From Ceraceosorus guamensis (lineage: Eukaryota > Basidiomycota > Exobasidiomycetes > Ceraceosorales > Ceraceosoraceae): a stretch of DNA of 50,602 nt. Position 1 is the first letter of the stretch; each line of letters opens with the position of its first letter. Shown piece after piece: positions 10,984 through 21,429 of this stretch. The notes under the pieces are model-generated. The model was not told the DNA's origin. It was given only the letters and a program-made list of their open reading frames with translations, and searched no databases. The stretch spans positions 1 to 50,602 of the forward strand of contig NW_020290099.1 of NCBI RefSeq assembly GCF_003144195.1. Reading direction: 5' to 3'. The translations under genes and the position numbers were made by a program.

Positions 10984-12632
10984 ATGCAGACATTACCGGT
11001 AGAGATCTTCCCTCAGATTATGGTCCATGCTGATCCTAGGGCCGTGTACCTCGGTCGACGCGTATGTATGCTATGGAAAAGGCTGATCGACGCCGACGAG
11101 GATATATGGAGCAGTGTGGCTTATCAATGGCGTCTGGTCAGTAGCGCAAACTCACAGCTGCCTCCTTTCATCAGTGAAGCAGCTCGGTCTCCTGCCGACG
11201 ATTGCAGCCAACCTCATCAGATCTGGGGTGCCCCGAGGCTACCTTACTCATACTACCGCGCCAGAACTCATTTTCATGGTGTCGACTCGTTCAAGAATCT
11301 CTGCTCTGTGCATGTGAGCCTCACAGAAAATTGGGAGGAAGCCAGTGACTTCCTAATCCACACCTGCCTTCAGGAGGAGGTGGGCACGCTACCGCCTCCG
11401 CCCAGCGAAAGTATTCGGAGAGTCCGCGGCAAATCAAGTTCTCTGTACGAGCTCATGGAAGTAGACGATGTACAGAATGTGCCTTTTGTTTGCGCAGTGG
11501 AAACCTGGAAATGGGAAGGAGGCCGGAAGAAGATGATCAACAGGGTAAGACTACCTGGGCGCAAGCATAGAGCAGACTGCCTTTGCATTCGCTTTCCTTA
11601 CTGCGTCACGTTTATGAGGGCAACTCGCAACAGGCCACAGCTCATCTACTGGGACATACTGTCTCCCAGCGACCCTGTCGTTCTTGAGGCGACGTTGAGC
11701 TTCCCTTCCTACATTTTCAAATTGGATTTCGACCTCGAGGCTCAGATCGTCATTGCGACCTCCGGCAACGACACCCTTGTTCAGTCGCTGCGCGACGGCT
11801 CTGTGCTTTCGTACGTGATGGAGCGACCGTCGGCCGGGCTTAGCGAATGGGAGGGTGACGGGACAGGCGGTCCGACAGCGTGTTACTTCGATATGATTTT
11901 GGGCAGTCTTGATATTGCCGTTGGCACCATCTACCTCGACCCCGGCAGCCATACAAGAAAGAGAGGACCACTAGTACCGACGATCATCGAGTGGGAAACG
12001 ATGCCACGTCAGAAAGCCAATGCCAACTCTGATTCAGGAAAGTGAGTCTGGACTGATGTTCAAAGGAAGTAGTTGACAACGATTTTTCCTGACCGTCTGT
12101 GAATAGGCGTGGGTCATTCAACCTTTGGACGTTCAAAGATCGTCTCGAAAGATGTCAGGTCAGTACTCGACAATGTATCTCCCCACGAAGCTCTGTCTTA
12201 CATAAGTCGAACACGCAGCGTGTGGGCACCTTGCTCAATGATCACGACCCGGAACCAATGCACGTATCGGTGGACCGGGAGACTGATACCCTCATTGTGA
12301 TGCTCCCTGGAGGCTTCATCTTGATCCGGTCATATTCTCTGATGCACGATCCATCTTGCTGGCACCAAATGCGCCTGGCGCTCGTCCGATACTTTGGGTT
12401 GGAATCGCCGACGCTAGCAGGCAGAGTTCATCTCAATCGCAATAGAGCGGTGAGCGACATTCGAGGTGGCAGAATGTCTTTCTCTGCGCCACTTGGCGCA
12501 TTTGGCGACAAAGAGGCCTATACCTGCGAAATTCTGGTCGACCTCAAACCGCATCGACTGGATACCGCCTATCAGTATCAAAGTTGTCCTTTTCGATGCA
12601 TCAAAGCCTGGCAGCGTTGGCAGGGATGGTGA
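10984..12632 (+). CDS. F-box family member U5, three exons, shortened C-terminus
   Basis: Exon 1 is 10984-12041, exon 2 is 12107-12158 (52 nt, longer than the usual 31) and exon 3 is 12219-12632, giving about 507 aa. The F-box is intact: LPVEIFPQIMVHADPRAVY, RRVCMLWKRLIDADEDIW, then SVAYQWRLV. The body has YIFKLDFDLEAQIVIATS and LDIAVGTIYLDP. Exon 3 has DRETDTLIVMLPGGFILIRS and LVDLKPHRLDTAY but stops soon after PFRCIKAW. A degraded trace of the expected end (VIYRAL) continues in another frame, so the DATTIY/DFG end has decayed. The neighbour U4 stops at the equivalent point. Probably still able to bind Skp1 if expressed (inference). Confidence 0.7.
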
Positions 12633-13445
12633 TCTACCGGGCTCTGGCGCCGTCCTTCATTTCGCGCTACAAATGGACAAATCACATAGTGAAGAGCGCA
12701 CCTCACCTTCTCTTTGGGGGTAGACTAGACGAGAAACAAGAACATATCACAGACTGCGCAATCAACAAGCGACTCAAGACAGAAGGCAGATGAGAAGAAC
12801 ACAGAACAGAGTTCACGATTACACTTGGCCCGGACAACATCGGCTCTAAGCCGTGAGCGACCTTTCCTGGCGGTCGATCTCCTTGATACGTCGCAAATTA
12901 GGAAGTCTGCCAAGAAAGCGCCTTAATCATCAGTCAGGCCGCGAATGTGATCGTATCCCAATAAACCCATGTTTGAATAGCTCAAGAGGCAAATCGTGGT
13001 GCGAGCCTTCCAATATGATACTCAATGAGGCAAACGAGCTTAGTATTGAGTCTCTCTGACTGGATCGTCCATCGAAACGACTGAAGGTAGACTCAAGGAA
13101 TCGAGAATGTGGAAGAGCTCACGAAAGCAGCAGGAGAAAGGCTTGGAACTTCATGCGCGCTCGCGATCCACGTTCGCGCATACGCGTCACGTGCAAAAAT
13201 GCCAGACGCGTTCACGCTTCAAGCCCGGCGCGGCGCGGCCCGTGCATGCAGCAGGATCCTGATCCCATGCATGCCGGATGCTTGCCCCTTCTGTTCCCAC
13301 GAGCTTCCAGGTGCTCGACTCTTGTAGGTACGCGCACTCCTCCACCCTCTTCCGACGATTACCACCACCACCGCCCAGTTTGACAAGCTTTTCATGCACT
13401 TGTGACAGAAGCTGACCTACGTTGCCTGCAGTCACTTCGATCTAG
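12633..13445. other. Intergenic between U5 and U6; decayed U5 tail and lost U6 F-box
   Basis: The first about 100 bp hold a frame-shifted remnant of the U5 C-terminus. No F-box coding sequence (LPxE...RRV..W) is visible before the U6 body. Only a possible acceptor (GCCTGCAG) precedes it at 13431. Confidence 0.4.
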
Positions 13446-15097
13446 CGAAGGCGAGGATTGGCTCTACATGCTCAGTGGCTGCGCCGTCAAAAGCCCTTGG
13501 ATGCGCGTGCGCAGGTGGCATCGGATAGCACGCTGAGCGGTACCGCCTACTTTGACGAGCTCTCGTCGCGCAAAGACCTCTGCGAGAGGTATGCGCGTCT
13601 TTGCGCAAATTGGTCGCTATCGGAGCATCATCTTCGCGGCTCCTTTGTCTCGGGCCGTATGATCATCTACGGACCCATGGCGACTGGCCAAGCATTCCAA
13701 TCCAGAACAGATCTGAGACTTTACGGGAACACGTGGTGCGAGATATTCGTACGCGAAGATGACGGCACAGTCTTGGACTTTTGGCAGAGAACGGAGCAGG
13801 GGCTCGTCAAGAGTGGAAGCGTCAAAGTTTGTGAAGTCTACCTACCGGGCTGGCAGGTTGCGGTCCACTATCCATACTGCATTGCAATTCCACGGATCAC
13901 CGTATCAGCCAGACGTCCACCACGAGATGTGTTCAAGATCGACATGCGAACGCATGAAAACATCGCGCGCTTACTCGACGGATCTATCTCGGAATGGGAT
14001 CGCGTACCGAGTGTGGACTTCGATACAGAAGCAAAGATTCTTGTGGTTGCCTATATGGATCGGGTCGTCGTCTATTCTACCGAAGACTGGTCTGTACTTT
14101 CAAGCGATGTGTGTCATCCCCTTTCGCTTTCCATCACGGAGCATCCAGCGCAACTCAGGTCGGGTGGAACTAACCTGCACGCGTCGCAAGTCTCGGTCGG
14201 AACTATCCAGTTGCCTTTCGTTCTGGCGAAGGGGTTGGCGCTGCCACAACATGCCTGTACTTCTCTCGAAGTAGAATGGCAAAAGGCCCAAGATTTGACG
14301 GCAGAGCAAGGCAGCTCCTTCGGAGAGTGAGTATTGATCACAAAAACCTTCACATGCTCATCGTTGACCCAGAGCGATTCCAACAGGACGCTGGAAAATT
14401 TGATCAAGTGCCCATTGGTGAGTTCGGCTCGTATGCGTGCCGCACGGATACATCTGAACGGTATCTTGTGTTGCGACCCAAGGAAAACAAATCTGGGTAT
14501 TTATACCATAGCTCAGCACTGGAAGTGAGGACAGTTCACTTGGATCGGCATACGGATACTCTCATCTCAGTTTTTTGGTGGGGCGTCACCCTCGTCAGAC
14601 CGTACTCTGCGATCCACGGAGACCATTCGATTCTGAATGTGGCATTCTTGCGGTACTCTGCTGAAGCAACTCCGATCTATCTGGACACGGTCAAGTCGAG
14701 CTTTGGGGAAGGAAAATTTGTGCAAGTCATGAGACATTTGCCGTTCAGTGAGGGACTGGAGACGCAGCACACTTTCGTCATCGACCTCAATGATCGCCGC
14801 TTGGATACAGCATGGCAGCCAACGAAGCACGTCTTCGAAAATGTCAAGGCTGTCCACATTGCCAGAGAGTCGTTTCGAGATTACGACGATGCTAGCGATG
14901 GTGATCAGTACGCGGAATATGTCACCGACGACCTTCTCGATGTTCATATCGACGCAACGACTGTATACTTGCTTCGATGCGTCTCTGGATTGACCTACTA
15001 CGACTTTGGAGGCCGCACCAACGTGCCAAAGCAGGCAGCTGAAGGCGGACCTACAAGGCACATCACTGGAGAAGATCAGCGCACGCGCGTGTACTAG
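13446..15097 (+). pseudogene. F-box family member U6, F-box missing, rest intact
   Basis: The open frame starts at about 13446, without an ATG, in a stretch equivalent to the end of the family F-box region (LALHAQWLRRQKPLDA). It continues through TAYFDELSSRKDLCERYARL and the blade-like VDFDTEAKILVVAYMD to the donor after 14326. Exon 2 is 14387-14417 (31 nt, TLENLIKCPL) and exon 3 is 14483-15097 (205 codons; acceptor CCCAAG is weak). Exon 3 has HTDTLISVFWWGVTLVRPYS, HVFENVKAVHI, DATTVYLLR and GLTYYDFG. No F-box is present upstream, so it is either a pseudogene or a gene re-using a downstream start. Closest in style to U3 and U7. Confidence 0.6.
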
Positions 15098-15158
15098 TGG
15101 CTGACAAAGCCAGTCATTCCGATCAAATGCAGATTTTAATCTGGATCGTAGACTGTCT

Positions 15159-15765
15159 TTGCAAGGGTCAGTACCCACATTTGTCTTGGAGCGCTGTCGG
15201 CTCTGCATGACCAGGGTGTCGCTCATGTATGCGGACGAGATCACCGACACGCTCGTGGTGGTCTATCCTCGGGGCCTCGCTCTTATTCGCCCATACTCGC
15301 AGATGGTCAGCAACAGGCAACCAATCAGCGTCGCCGTTCTGCACTATTCGTTCGGAGAAATATCTGAAGCTGATACTCCACCACTTGCGACCGAGGAGCG
15401 CACTGGCTTTGGCAATGGCGTAGTGCAGGTGATCAGCAATGTCCGCACTGTAGACGAGGAGATAGCCGAACACTCTATCCTATTCGACCTCGACTCTTTC
15501 CGACTGGAGCCAACTCGGGCCTCGCGGTAACATTCTTTTGGAAATGTGGCAGTCTTTCACATCTCGCAGCGTCTCCTCCAAGAAGGTTTAGTCAATCCAG
15601 TAACATCAGCCCCGCTTACGCACTCGCCCGCGAAAGATGCAGTGGCTGATGTCCTCATCGACGCGACGACGATCCACACTTGTCATCCGGCCTTACCTAT
15701 ATCGAGTTGGGCATGTGTCTTGAAAAGATAGATCAACCCCCTTGGGCCGTGGAAGCGGGGCTGCG
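15159..15765 (+). pseudogene. F-box family fragment U7: decayed exon 3
   Basis: This lies 60 bp after U6 with no exon 1 in front. It reads EITDTLVVVYPRGLALIRPYS and ILFDLDSFRLEPT. It then needs one frame change to reach FGNVAVFHI...LIDATTIH at about 15540-15670 and a second to reach SSGLTYIELG at about 15680-15725. At least two frameshifts, so clearly dead. Probably a leftover of a tandem duplicate. Confidence 0.65.
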
Positions 15766-16282
15766 CTGCTCAGGTCGCCGGAGCACCAAGCCTCGCATCA
15801 AAGCAAAGCCCTTAGTGCAATGTTTGCCTCTCGGATGAAAAGTCTTGTATTTTGTTTTGCCTGCGGAAACGCGCCGCGGATGTATCACATGCTCATGGCA
15901 TGATACTTGCAAAAGTCTCGACTTGCGACTTTATTTCGCGTGAATCTCGTGCGGTCGCTTGATTCGGGTGGGACAAGCCAGGGCGGTATTCGCGAGCTTT
16001 TGGGACTCGTTGCTTGTGCGAACAGAGCAGCGCGTGACGTGATGACTTTTGCTGTCTCGTCTTGCCCGCCTCTTGTTCGGCTGCCGCAGAGCTGCGTGAA
16101 ATGCCGAGTACCTCGAGCTGATCTGGATGCTTTGCATGTCCAAAGAGCATCGATCTCTGCTTGCTTGGGCGGCAGACGAAGGACAAGCTATCCAGTCCAG
16201 TATGACTTTGCGTGCCATCGCAGCTTCAGATGACGCGATGTTCGCACTGTTCGCGCCGCGCTGCTCCACTCGCGGGCGAGGC
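15766..16282. other. Intergenic between U7 and the MED4-like gene
   Basis: About 0.5 kb, with no convincing gene or repeat. Marks the left border of the conserved MED4/RBM25 island inside the array. Confidence 0.4.
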
Positions 16283-17263
16283 CTACAAGTCCAAAGAGAA
16301 TGCATCCTCATCCGCTCTACCCCTTTCCCTCTGCGTAGCTGTCCACGTCAACACCTCCTCCTGCTGTCCATTCGCATCCTGCACATGTTCCTCCGGTGCC
16401 GTTCGCTCGGCCTCCTGACCAACCTCTCGCATCTCCAACCTGCGCTGTCTCCGAAATTCGTTCCAGCTAGGCGGGTCGGAGCCTAGCGATCCTGAGCGCA
16501 ATATGTTCTGAGAGGGGTAGGGAAGGTGCTGCTCTAGTTGAGAGGGGTGTTGAGGTGCGGGCGTGGGAGAGCGCGAGAGGGTTCGAGGTTCATGATTTGT
16601 GTGTGCTACTGTTGGCGCTTCTTCGCCATTCACACCCGGCGCTCGATCTTCTGCCATCCGATCATCCGCACTCGCCTCCGCCTTGTTGACTTTTGCCTTC
16701 TTGCGCCCAGTCGCAGAACCAACGCTTCCCCAAGGTTTGCTCGTCTGATAGCCTACCACGCTGGCAAGACTCAAAAGATGCTCCACGTTCAAAGGTCTCT
16801 TCGTAGCCCTCGTCGAACTCTTCACTTGCGCCTTTGCATTCCTGACCAGATCTCCCAGCTCCGTGTTGAGATCATTGACATCACCAAACGCTTTGGAAAA
16901 TTGCGATGAGAGCAGGTGGACGCGCTCGGTTTGCTGCGCGAGAGAATCGTGTGCTGCTCGGTGGAGAGAGATGAAAGGTAGAAGAGAACGAAGTGCCCGG
17001 TCGGCTTGCTGCAGCTGAGCGAGAGTGTCTTGCACCTGAGAGTCCTTTTCTGTGCTGGGACCAGCACGTGCACCGACCTTCTCACCCTCTGCATAGTCGC
17101 TCGCACTGACAGAGCTCAGCAAAGGACGTATAGACTCTGGAGTATCAACGACTGCGGTGGAGCTGGTGAGCAGCGCATGAGATAGCTCGGCATGATGATC
17201 CAGCAGATCCAACAGTACACGCTTTAGCGCGATCTGGTCCAAGTCCACCTGATGTGACGCCAT
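16283..17263 (-). CDS. MED4: Mediator subunit 4-like protein
   Basis: Single exon, 326 aa, from ATG 17263 (the frame is open further upstream but without family similarity). MED4 is a middle-module subunit of Mediator, which links activators to RNA polymerase II in the nucleus. The N-terminal half is helical and coiled-coil-like, with leucine heptads (residues about 10-150). A VEHLLSLASVVGYQTSKPWG stretch corresponds to the conserved MED4 segment before the linker. Further on, LPYPSQNILRSGSL matches the family pattern (P-P/W-P..-..RxGxL). The C-terminal third is acidic and disordered. It is divergent, so the name rests on two short motifs and overall layout; an unrelated coiled-coil nuclear protein is the alternative. 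It is head to head with the RBM25-like gene, with 857 bp between start codons. Confidence 0.65.
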   Translation of the reverse strand: MASHQVDLDQIALKRVLLDLLDHHAELSHALLTSSTAVVDTPESIRPLLSSVSASDYAEGEKVGARAGPSTEKDSQVQDTLAQLQQADRALRSLLPFISLHRAAHDSLAQQTERVHLLSSQFSKAFGDVNDLNTELGDLVRNAKAQVKSSTRATKRPLNVEHLLSLASVVGYQTSKPWGSVGSATGRKKAKVNKAEASADDRMAEDRAPGVNGEEAPTVAHTNHEPRTLSRSPTPAPQHPSQLEQHLPYPSQNILRSGSLGSDPPSWNEFRRQRRLEMREVGQEAERTAPEEHVQDANGQQEEVLTWTATQRERGRADEDAFSLDL

Positions 17264-18120
17264 CTTTGCTTCCAATGATGGGAAACAAGTGCGCGTATCT
17301 GGTCTATGCGTCGGCCGCGTACCCTGCACCACTTGAGACTGGCAATGAAGCGCTCCGCTTTGAGACGGGATGCCTGCTGGTCGGCGGGGCAGACGATCAG
17401 CGGACCAAAGCACCCGCAGTCCTCGCACTATTGTGCACTCACACTCACTCAAAAGGCTTAGCCTCCCATTCTTGAGTCAAGCTGTCCAAACAGAAATGTG
17501 CTCGACACGAAGCTCCAGATGATCATGGTGAGACGACGAATATGTGCTCGATGCCTGAGCAATGCAGCGATGGTTCACGAGTCACGAGTGTGAATGACCA
17601 GCCCCGGTCTACAACTGCATGCTGGTGGAGGTGAGCGGGAGAAGGGCGGCAGCCGCGCATGCAACCCGCTCCAGTAGAGAGTTGTGGGCCTGAACATCCA
17701 CGTGGCGTGCGGTACCACATACGCGTCCCACTCCTCTCTCAGCTGCACGCATGCATATGCTCCGCGTGTGATGAGAAAGCTTCGGGTCAAAATAATCAGT
17801 TCGAAGGCGACTTGAGGCTCATTCAAGAGTATTCACATCTCGGAGAAGCATCATTTGTGCCAAAGTGACTGTCCGGCCACGCATTCACGATTTCCAATTT
17901 GCTTCGTATTTCCTTTTCACCTTGGCTTCATCCACCACCCTTCTTTGCATTTTGCCACATTCACTGCTTCGCCCTTTGCCACACTCCTACGGACGCCAGT
18001 TCTTGCCGCTTCCCAAGCACAGCAAATCGTCACGCACAGCCGTCACGGGTCGAATCTTGAAGTCTGATCAGCCACGCCCAATCTAATCAGCCTTTTCTCC
18101 GTCTACCTGAGCGTCGCATC
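17264..18120. promoter_or_regulatory. Bidirectional promoter region MED4 / RBM25
   Basis: 857 bp between two divergent start codons. Pyrimidine-rich sequence precedes ATG 18121. No TATA box stands out on either side, as is usual for housekeeping genes. Confidence 0.45.
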
Positions 18121-20630
18121 ATGAACGGCTATCAAGCACGCCCTCGACCAGGGCTAGGATCCGGCGGGCCAGGCTCCAGCTCATACGGACCGAGCGGAGG
18201 CTACATGGGTGGACCACCACCAATGCCTGGTCCTGGAATGTACGGCCGACCACCTTCAGGTCCAGGTATGGCCGCTGGGCCATCTGGCGGCATGGGCGGT
18301 CCGCCGCCTCACCTGACAGGTGCAAACTCCATGGTCTTTGCATCCGCCATGAATGCGCCATCCATGGATAGTCAACCGCATGGCATCAACCCTGGATGGG
18401 CCCAGAGAGCTCAGGAAATTGGGAATAGAGGAACAGAAGTCTCGACGACGCTCTATGTGGGAAACATCGCGCCTGGTGTGGGCGACGAGTGGGCGAGGAA
18501 GCTGTTGCTAGTGAGTGTCTCTTGTCAAGTGCGCATGTATGCGGGTTTTGCCAAGAGCTTGGTAGACGGCAGTCAGCACGATGGTCGGATGCACGATGAA
18601 GTTAGCTGGGTCGACAGCGCCTCGCTCGTGTATGCGCTGAGATCTCTTTTTCCTCGTCCTCTCACGCTCACAGGCTTGTGGACCGATCACGTCGTTCAAA
18701 CGTGTCAATGCCAACTTTGGCTTTGTGACTTTTGCAGATGCGGACGGAGTGTTGCGAGCGCTGGAGACGCTGAACGGCATCGAGCTGCCGGCTATGGGCG
18801 CAGGCGCAGGCACCGTCAAGGCGCTAGTGGTCAAAGCTCAAGACAAGACTCGAAAGTTCTTGGACGAGTTCGAAAAAGATAGAGTGGTAGGGGATGAGGA
18901 ACGAGGAGCTACGAGCACATCAGCCGAAACAATCAAGGCGATCTTGGAAGCTATGAAGGATCCCAATGCGATCGGAGGACAAGAAGAGTCGATCAATGCC
19001 AGCGTGCCTTCCCACTTGAAGGATCTACCACCTGAAGATCTGCCAGAGGAGCATCGTGGCAGCGTGCTAAGCGAGATCGAACAGTTCAGACAAGCTTCGG
19101 CTGCTAGACAAGAAGAAAAGAAGCGCAAAGAGAGGGTGATGGAGCAGGAGAGGAGAATGGCTCAAGCTCAAAGCATGAGGGAGCAAACTCATCATCATCC
19201 CAGCAACAATTGGACGAGCACAGCTGCTGGATCTCCGAACAACGCAAATGGAGCTGGTCCGCTGGGCGTGGGCAAGGATGGACCGCAGAGCTATCAGAGA
19301 CCTCTGGGCTTTGTAAAGAGTGATGACCTGGATCCGATCGCGAGAGATGACCAGGAAGAAGCGCGAAGGCTAGAACAGCAGCGTGAAACTACCAAGCGCG
19401 AAGGACTTGAGGTGAGAAAGAGACACGCAGAGTGAAGTCGTGGGGGTGAAGTGGAATATCTCTGTGCTGACGTTGCAGATGCATTGCGCACCAAGGCTGA
19501 GCGCAGATATGTGGCTGCTGAGAGGCGTCGCTTCGAGCACTGGGAGCGAGAGACCGAGAAGGAGAGACGAGCAAATGAGGACAGAGTGTCGCGAGCTTCG
19601 GGCCTGCTAGCGAGGACAGAGTCGTGGGATGTAGCCCGCGAGATGGAGCGAGAAATGTTCTTCTACGATCGGTAAGTTTAGCACTGATGTCGTGATGTAT
19701 CGACTCGAGGTCGCATAGCTGACGCTGGTCTTGCTCGACGATGCACAGCTTGCGATGGAGGTCTCACAGATCGGCTGCACGATCACGCGAGGAGGCGGCG
19801 GATGCAGCTGAAGAGGCAGCTGAGGCGGCAGAGGCGGCAGCCAAGGTCGAAGCAGATAGGTTGGCGGCCGAAAAGGCGGCTGCGGACGAAGCTGCAGCGC
19901 TGGAAGCCGCTAGAGCTGCTGGTGTTCTCGTGCCCTCTGGCGACGGATCTCATGCGCCTCTCCGACTCAAAGTGCAGGCCAACGCAGCTGGCGGCACATC
20001 CAAGGAAGCGGAAGATGAGCACGCGGCGCATGCTGTGGCGAATGCGTCTAGCGGACTCAAGCCGGTGTTGGGCGAAGCGGAAGAGGAAGATCTGGGCCGA
20101 CGCAGATTGCGCAAGATCGAATTGGGCAGCACGCTCTCTGATTCGGAGAAGGAAGCGCTGAGAGCGAAGCATGCGCTACGATTAGAGGCGGAGCTTGCCA
20201 GTCAATCTAGCGAGGTCATCTTGGCTACCGCTCCCAACTGGGACTGGGTGGACGAGGAAGTCATCAAGAGCCGCTTTAGACCGCTCGTCGAGAGACTCAT
20301 GGTGGAGTATGTGGGAGAGCAGGTCGAGGAACTGGAAGATGCTGTGGTCAGCGCTACGAGGGAAAGAGCAAAACCGACAAAGATCGTAGAGACGCTGGAG
20401 CCTGTGAGTGACGTTCGAGCGCCCGATCCTGCGGAAGATCGACTTGGTGCAGTTGCTGATTTGGGGATCGATCTCCCCCCCCCCCCCCCCTCCCCCCCCT
20501 GCAGGTGCTGGATGACGATGCTGCTGCGTTTGTGGAACGATACTGGAGAGCTTTGCTCGTCGATACTTTGGCGGCGGCTGCGAGCGCTGCTGATGCAGCT
20601 GCTGGAGGCAGCGCTGTCAATGGCAACTGA
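18121..20630 (+). CDS. RBM25: RBM25/Snu71-type splicing factor (RRM plus PWI), five exons
   Basis: Exons: 18121-18510, 18674-about 19382, 19479-19671, 19749-20403, 20505-20630. A Gly/Pro/Met-rich N-terminus leads to one RRM: RNP2 is TLYVGNI and RNP1-like is NFGFVTF, split by intron 1 (…ARKLLL / ACGPITSFKRV). After the RRM comes the typical LVVKAQDKTRKFLDEFEK. A long charged helical centre (ERRYVAAERRRFEHWERE) and an Ala-rich coil follow. The C-terminus is a PWI domain (APNWDWVDEEVIKSRFRPLV ... VLDDDAAAFVERYWRALL). These proteins act with U1 snRNP in 5' splice-site choice. The exon 2/3 border is unsure: the strong donor at 19412 (GAG/GTGAGA) does not keep frame with the strong acceptor TTGCAG at 19478, while a weaker donor at 19383 (C/GTGAAA) does. 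Intron 4 ends in a nearly pure C tract. Confidence 0.85.
20475..20500 (+). repeat. Homopolymeric C tract at the 3' splice site of RBM25 intron 4
   Basis: A run of about 15 C, one T and about 8 C stands immediately before TGCAG at 20500-20504. It acts as the polypyrimidine tract but is a slippage-prone homopolymer. Confidence 0.7.
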
Positions 20631-21429
20631 GCACGCACCCGCCTCAGTCACCTGTTTTGCCCTTCTGACATCGCGATCCGTCAATGACGAGATGCTCTGA
20701 TGCAATCTGAAGCGTGATCGCGTCGCACCAAAAAAGCATGTTGTAATTCAAAGCTTGAACTTGGCTTGGCAATGGCTCCTTTATGCGCAGCGAAACATTG
20801 GTACTGCACAGGGTGCCGTGAAACTGCTGGGGGCCGCGTATGGGTACGGCAAAATATGCGCCGATGTCCGAATGTTCCACGTACGCATCTCCGACTACAT
20901 TCTGCCACTCGGAAATTTAAGACTGCGACATCTTCAACACCGCAAGTTTTCCTTGTTGATGTGCAGGGTGAAAGATTCCGCTCGTATGTGCCACCACCAA
21001 GTCACATCATACCTGCTTGCCGCCAGCCACTTCTTACGCGCTTACAGCAAGCCTAACAGATGGCCGCACTCGTCACAATTTCGAGTCAGAATCTCCTCTC
21101 AGTCCGCCTCTTTCGAGCCACGCGTGACTTCCACGGTAGAGATTTACAAGCTCACCAAAGCCGGTCGCGAGCGGAATGTCATTCTTTTCAGCGCCGGATC
21201 AGCTCGTGGTTCGCTGTGCTAGGGCTTCGTCTCTGTGTCGGTCGGAGAGATGGATGGGGCGCTCTGCTACGTAGCTCGAGGACCTGCGCGTGCGGTCAAG
21301 AGTCTGGCAGCAAACAAGCGTCGAGTGACAATTGGTGGTGTGCTATCCACACCCGCGCTGCTTGAGCCCCAGTCAAGAAGCAGGTTGGTCCGGGAAAGAC
21401 TGCCGGTCGAGTGCGACAGGTGGGTCTGT
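20631..21429. other. Intergenic between convergent RBM25 and U8
   Basis: 0.8 kb. A 155-codon open frame on the plus strand (20755-21222) starts without ATG and has no recognisable motif, so it is not called. No repeats seen. Confidence 0.4.

Noticed and set aside
16601-17106. Plus- and minus-strand alternative frames over the MED4-like gene
   Set aside because: They break the coiled-coil frame, lack ATG context and show no motif.
20755-21222. A 155-codon plus-strand frame in the RBM25/U8 gap
   Set aside because: No ATG at its start, no domain or repeat, and composition as in the surrounding non-coding sequence.
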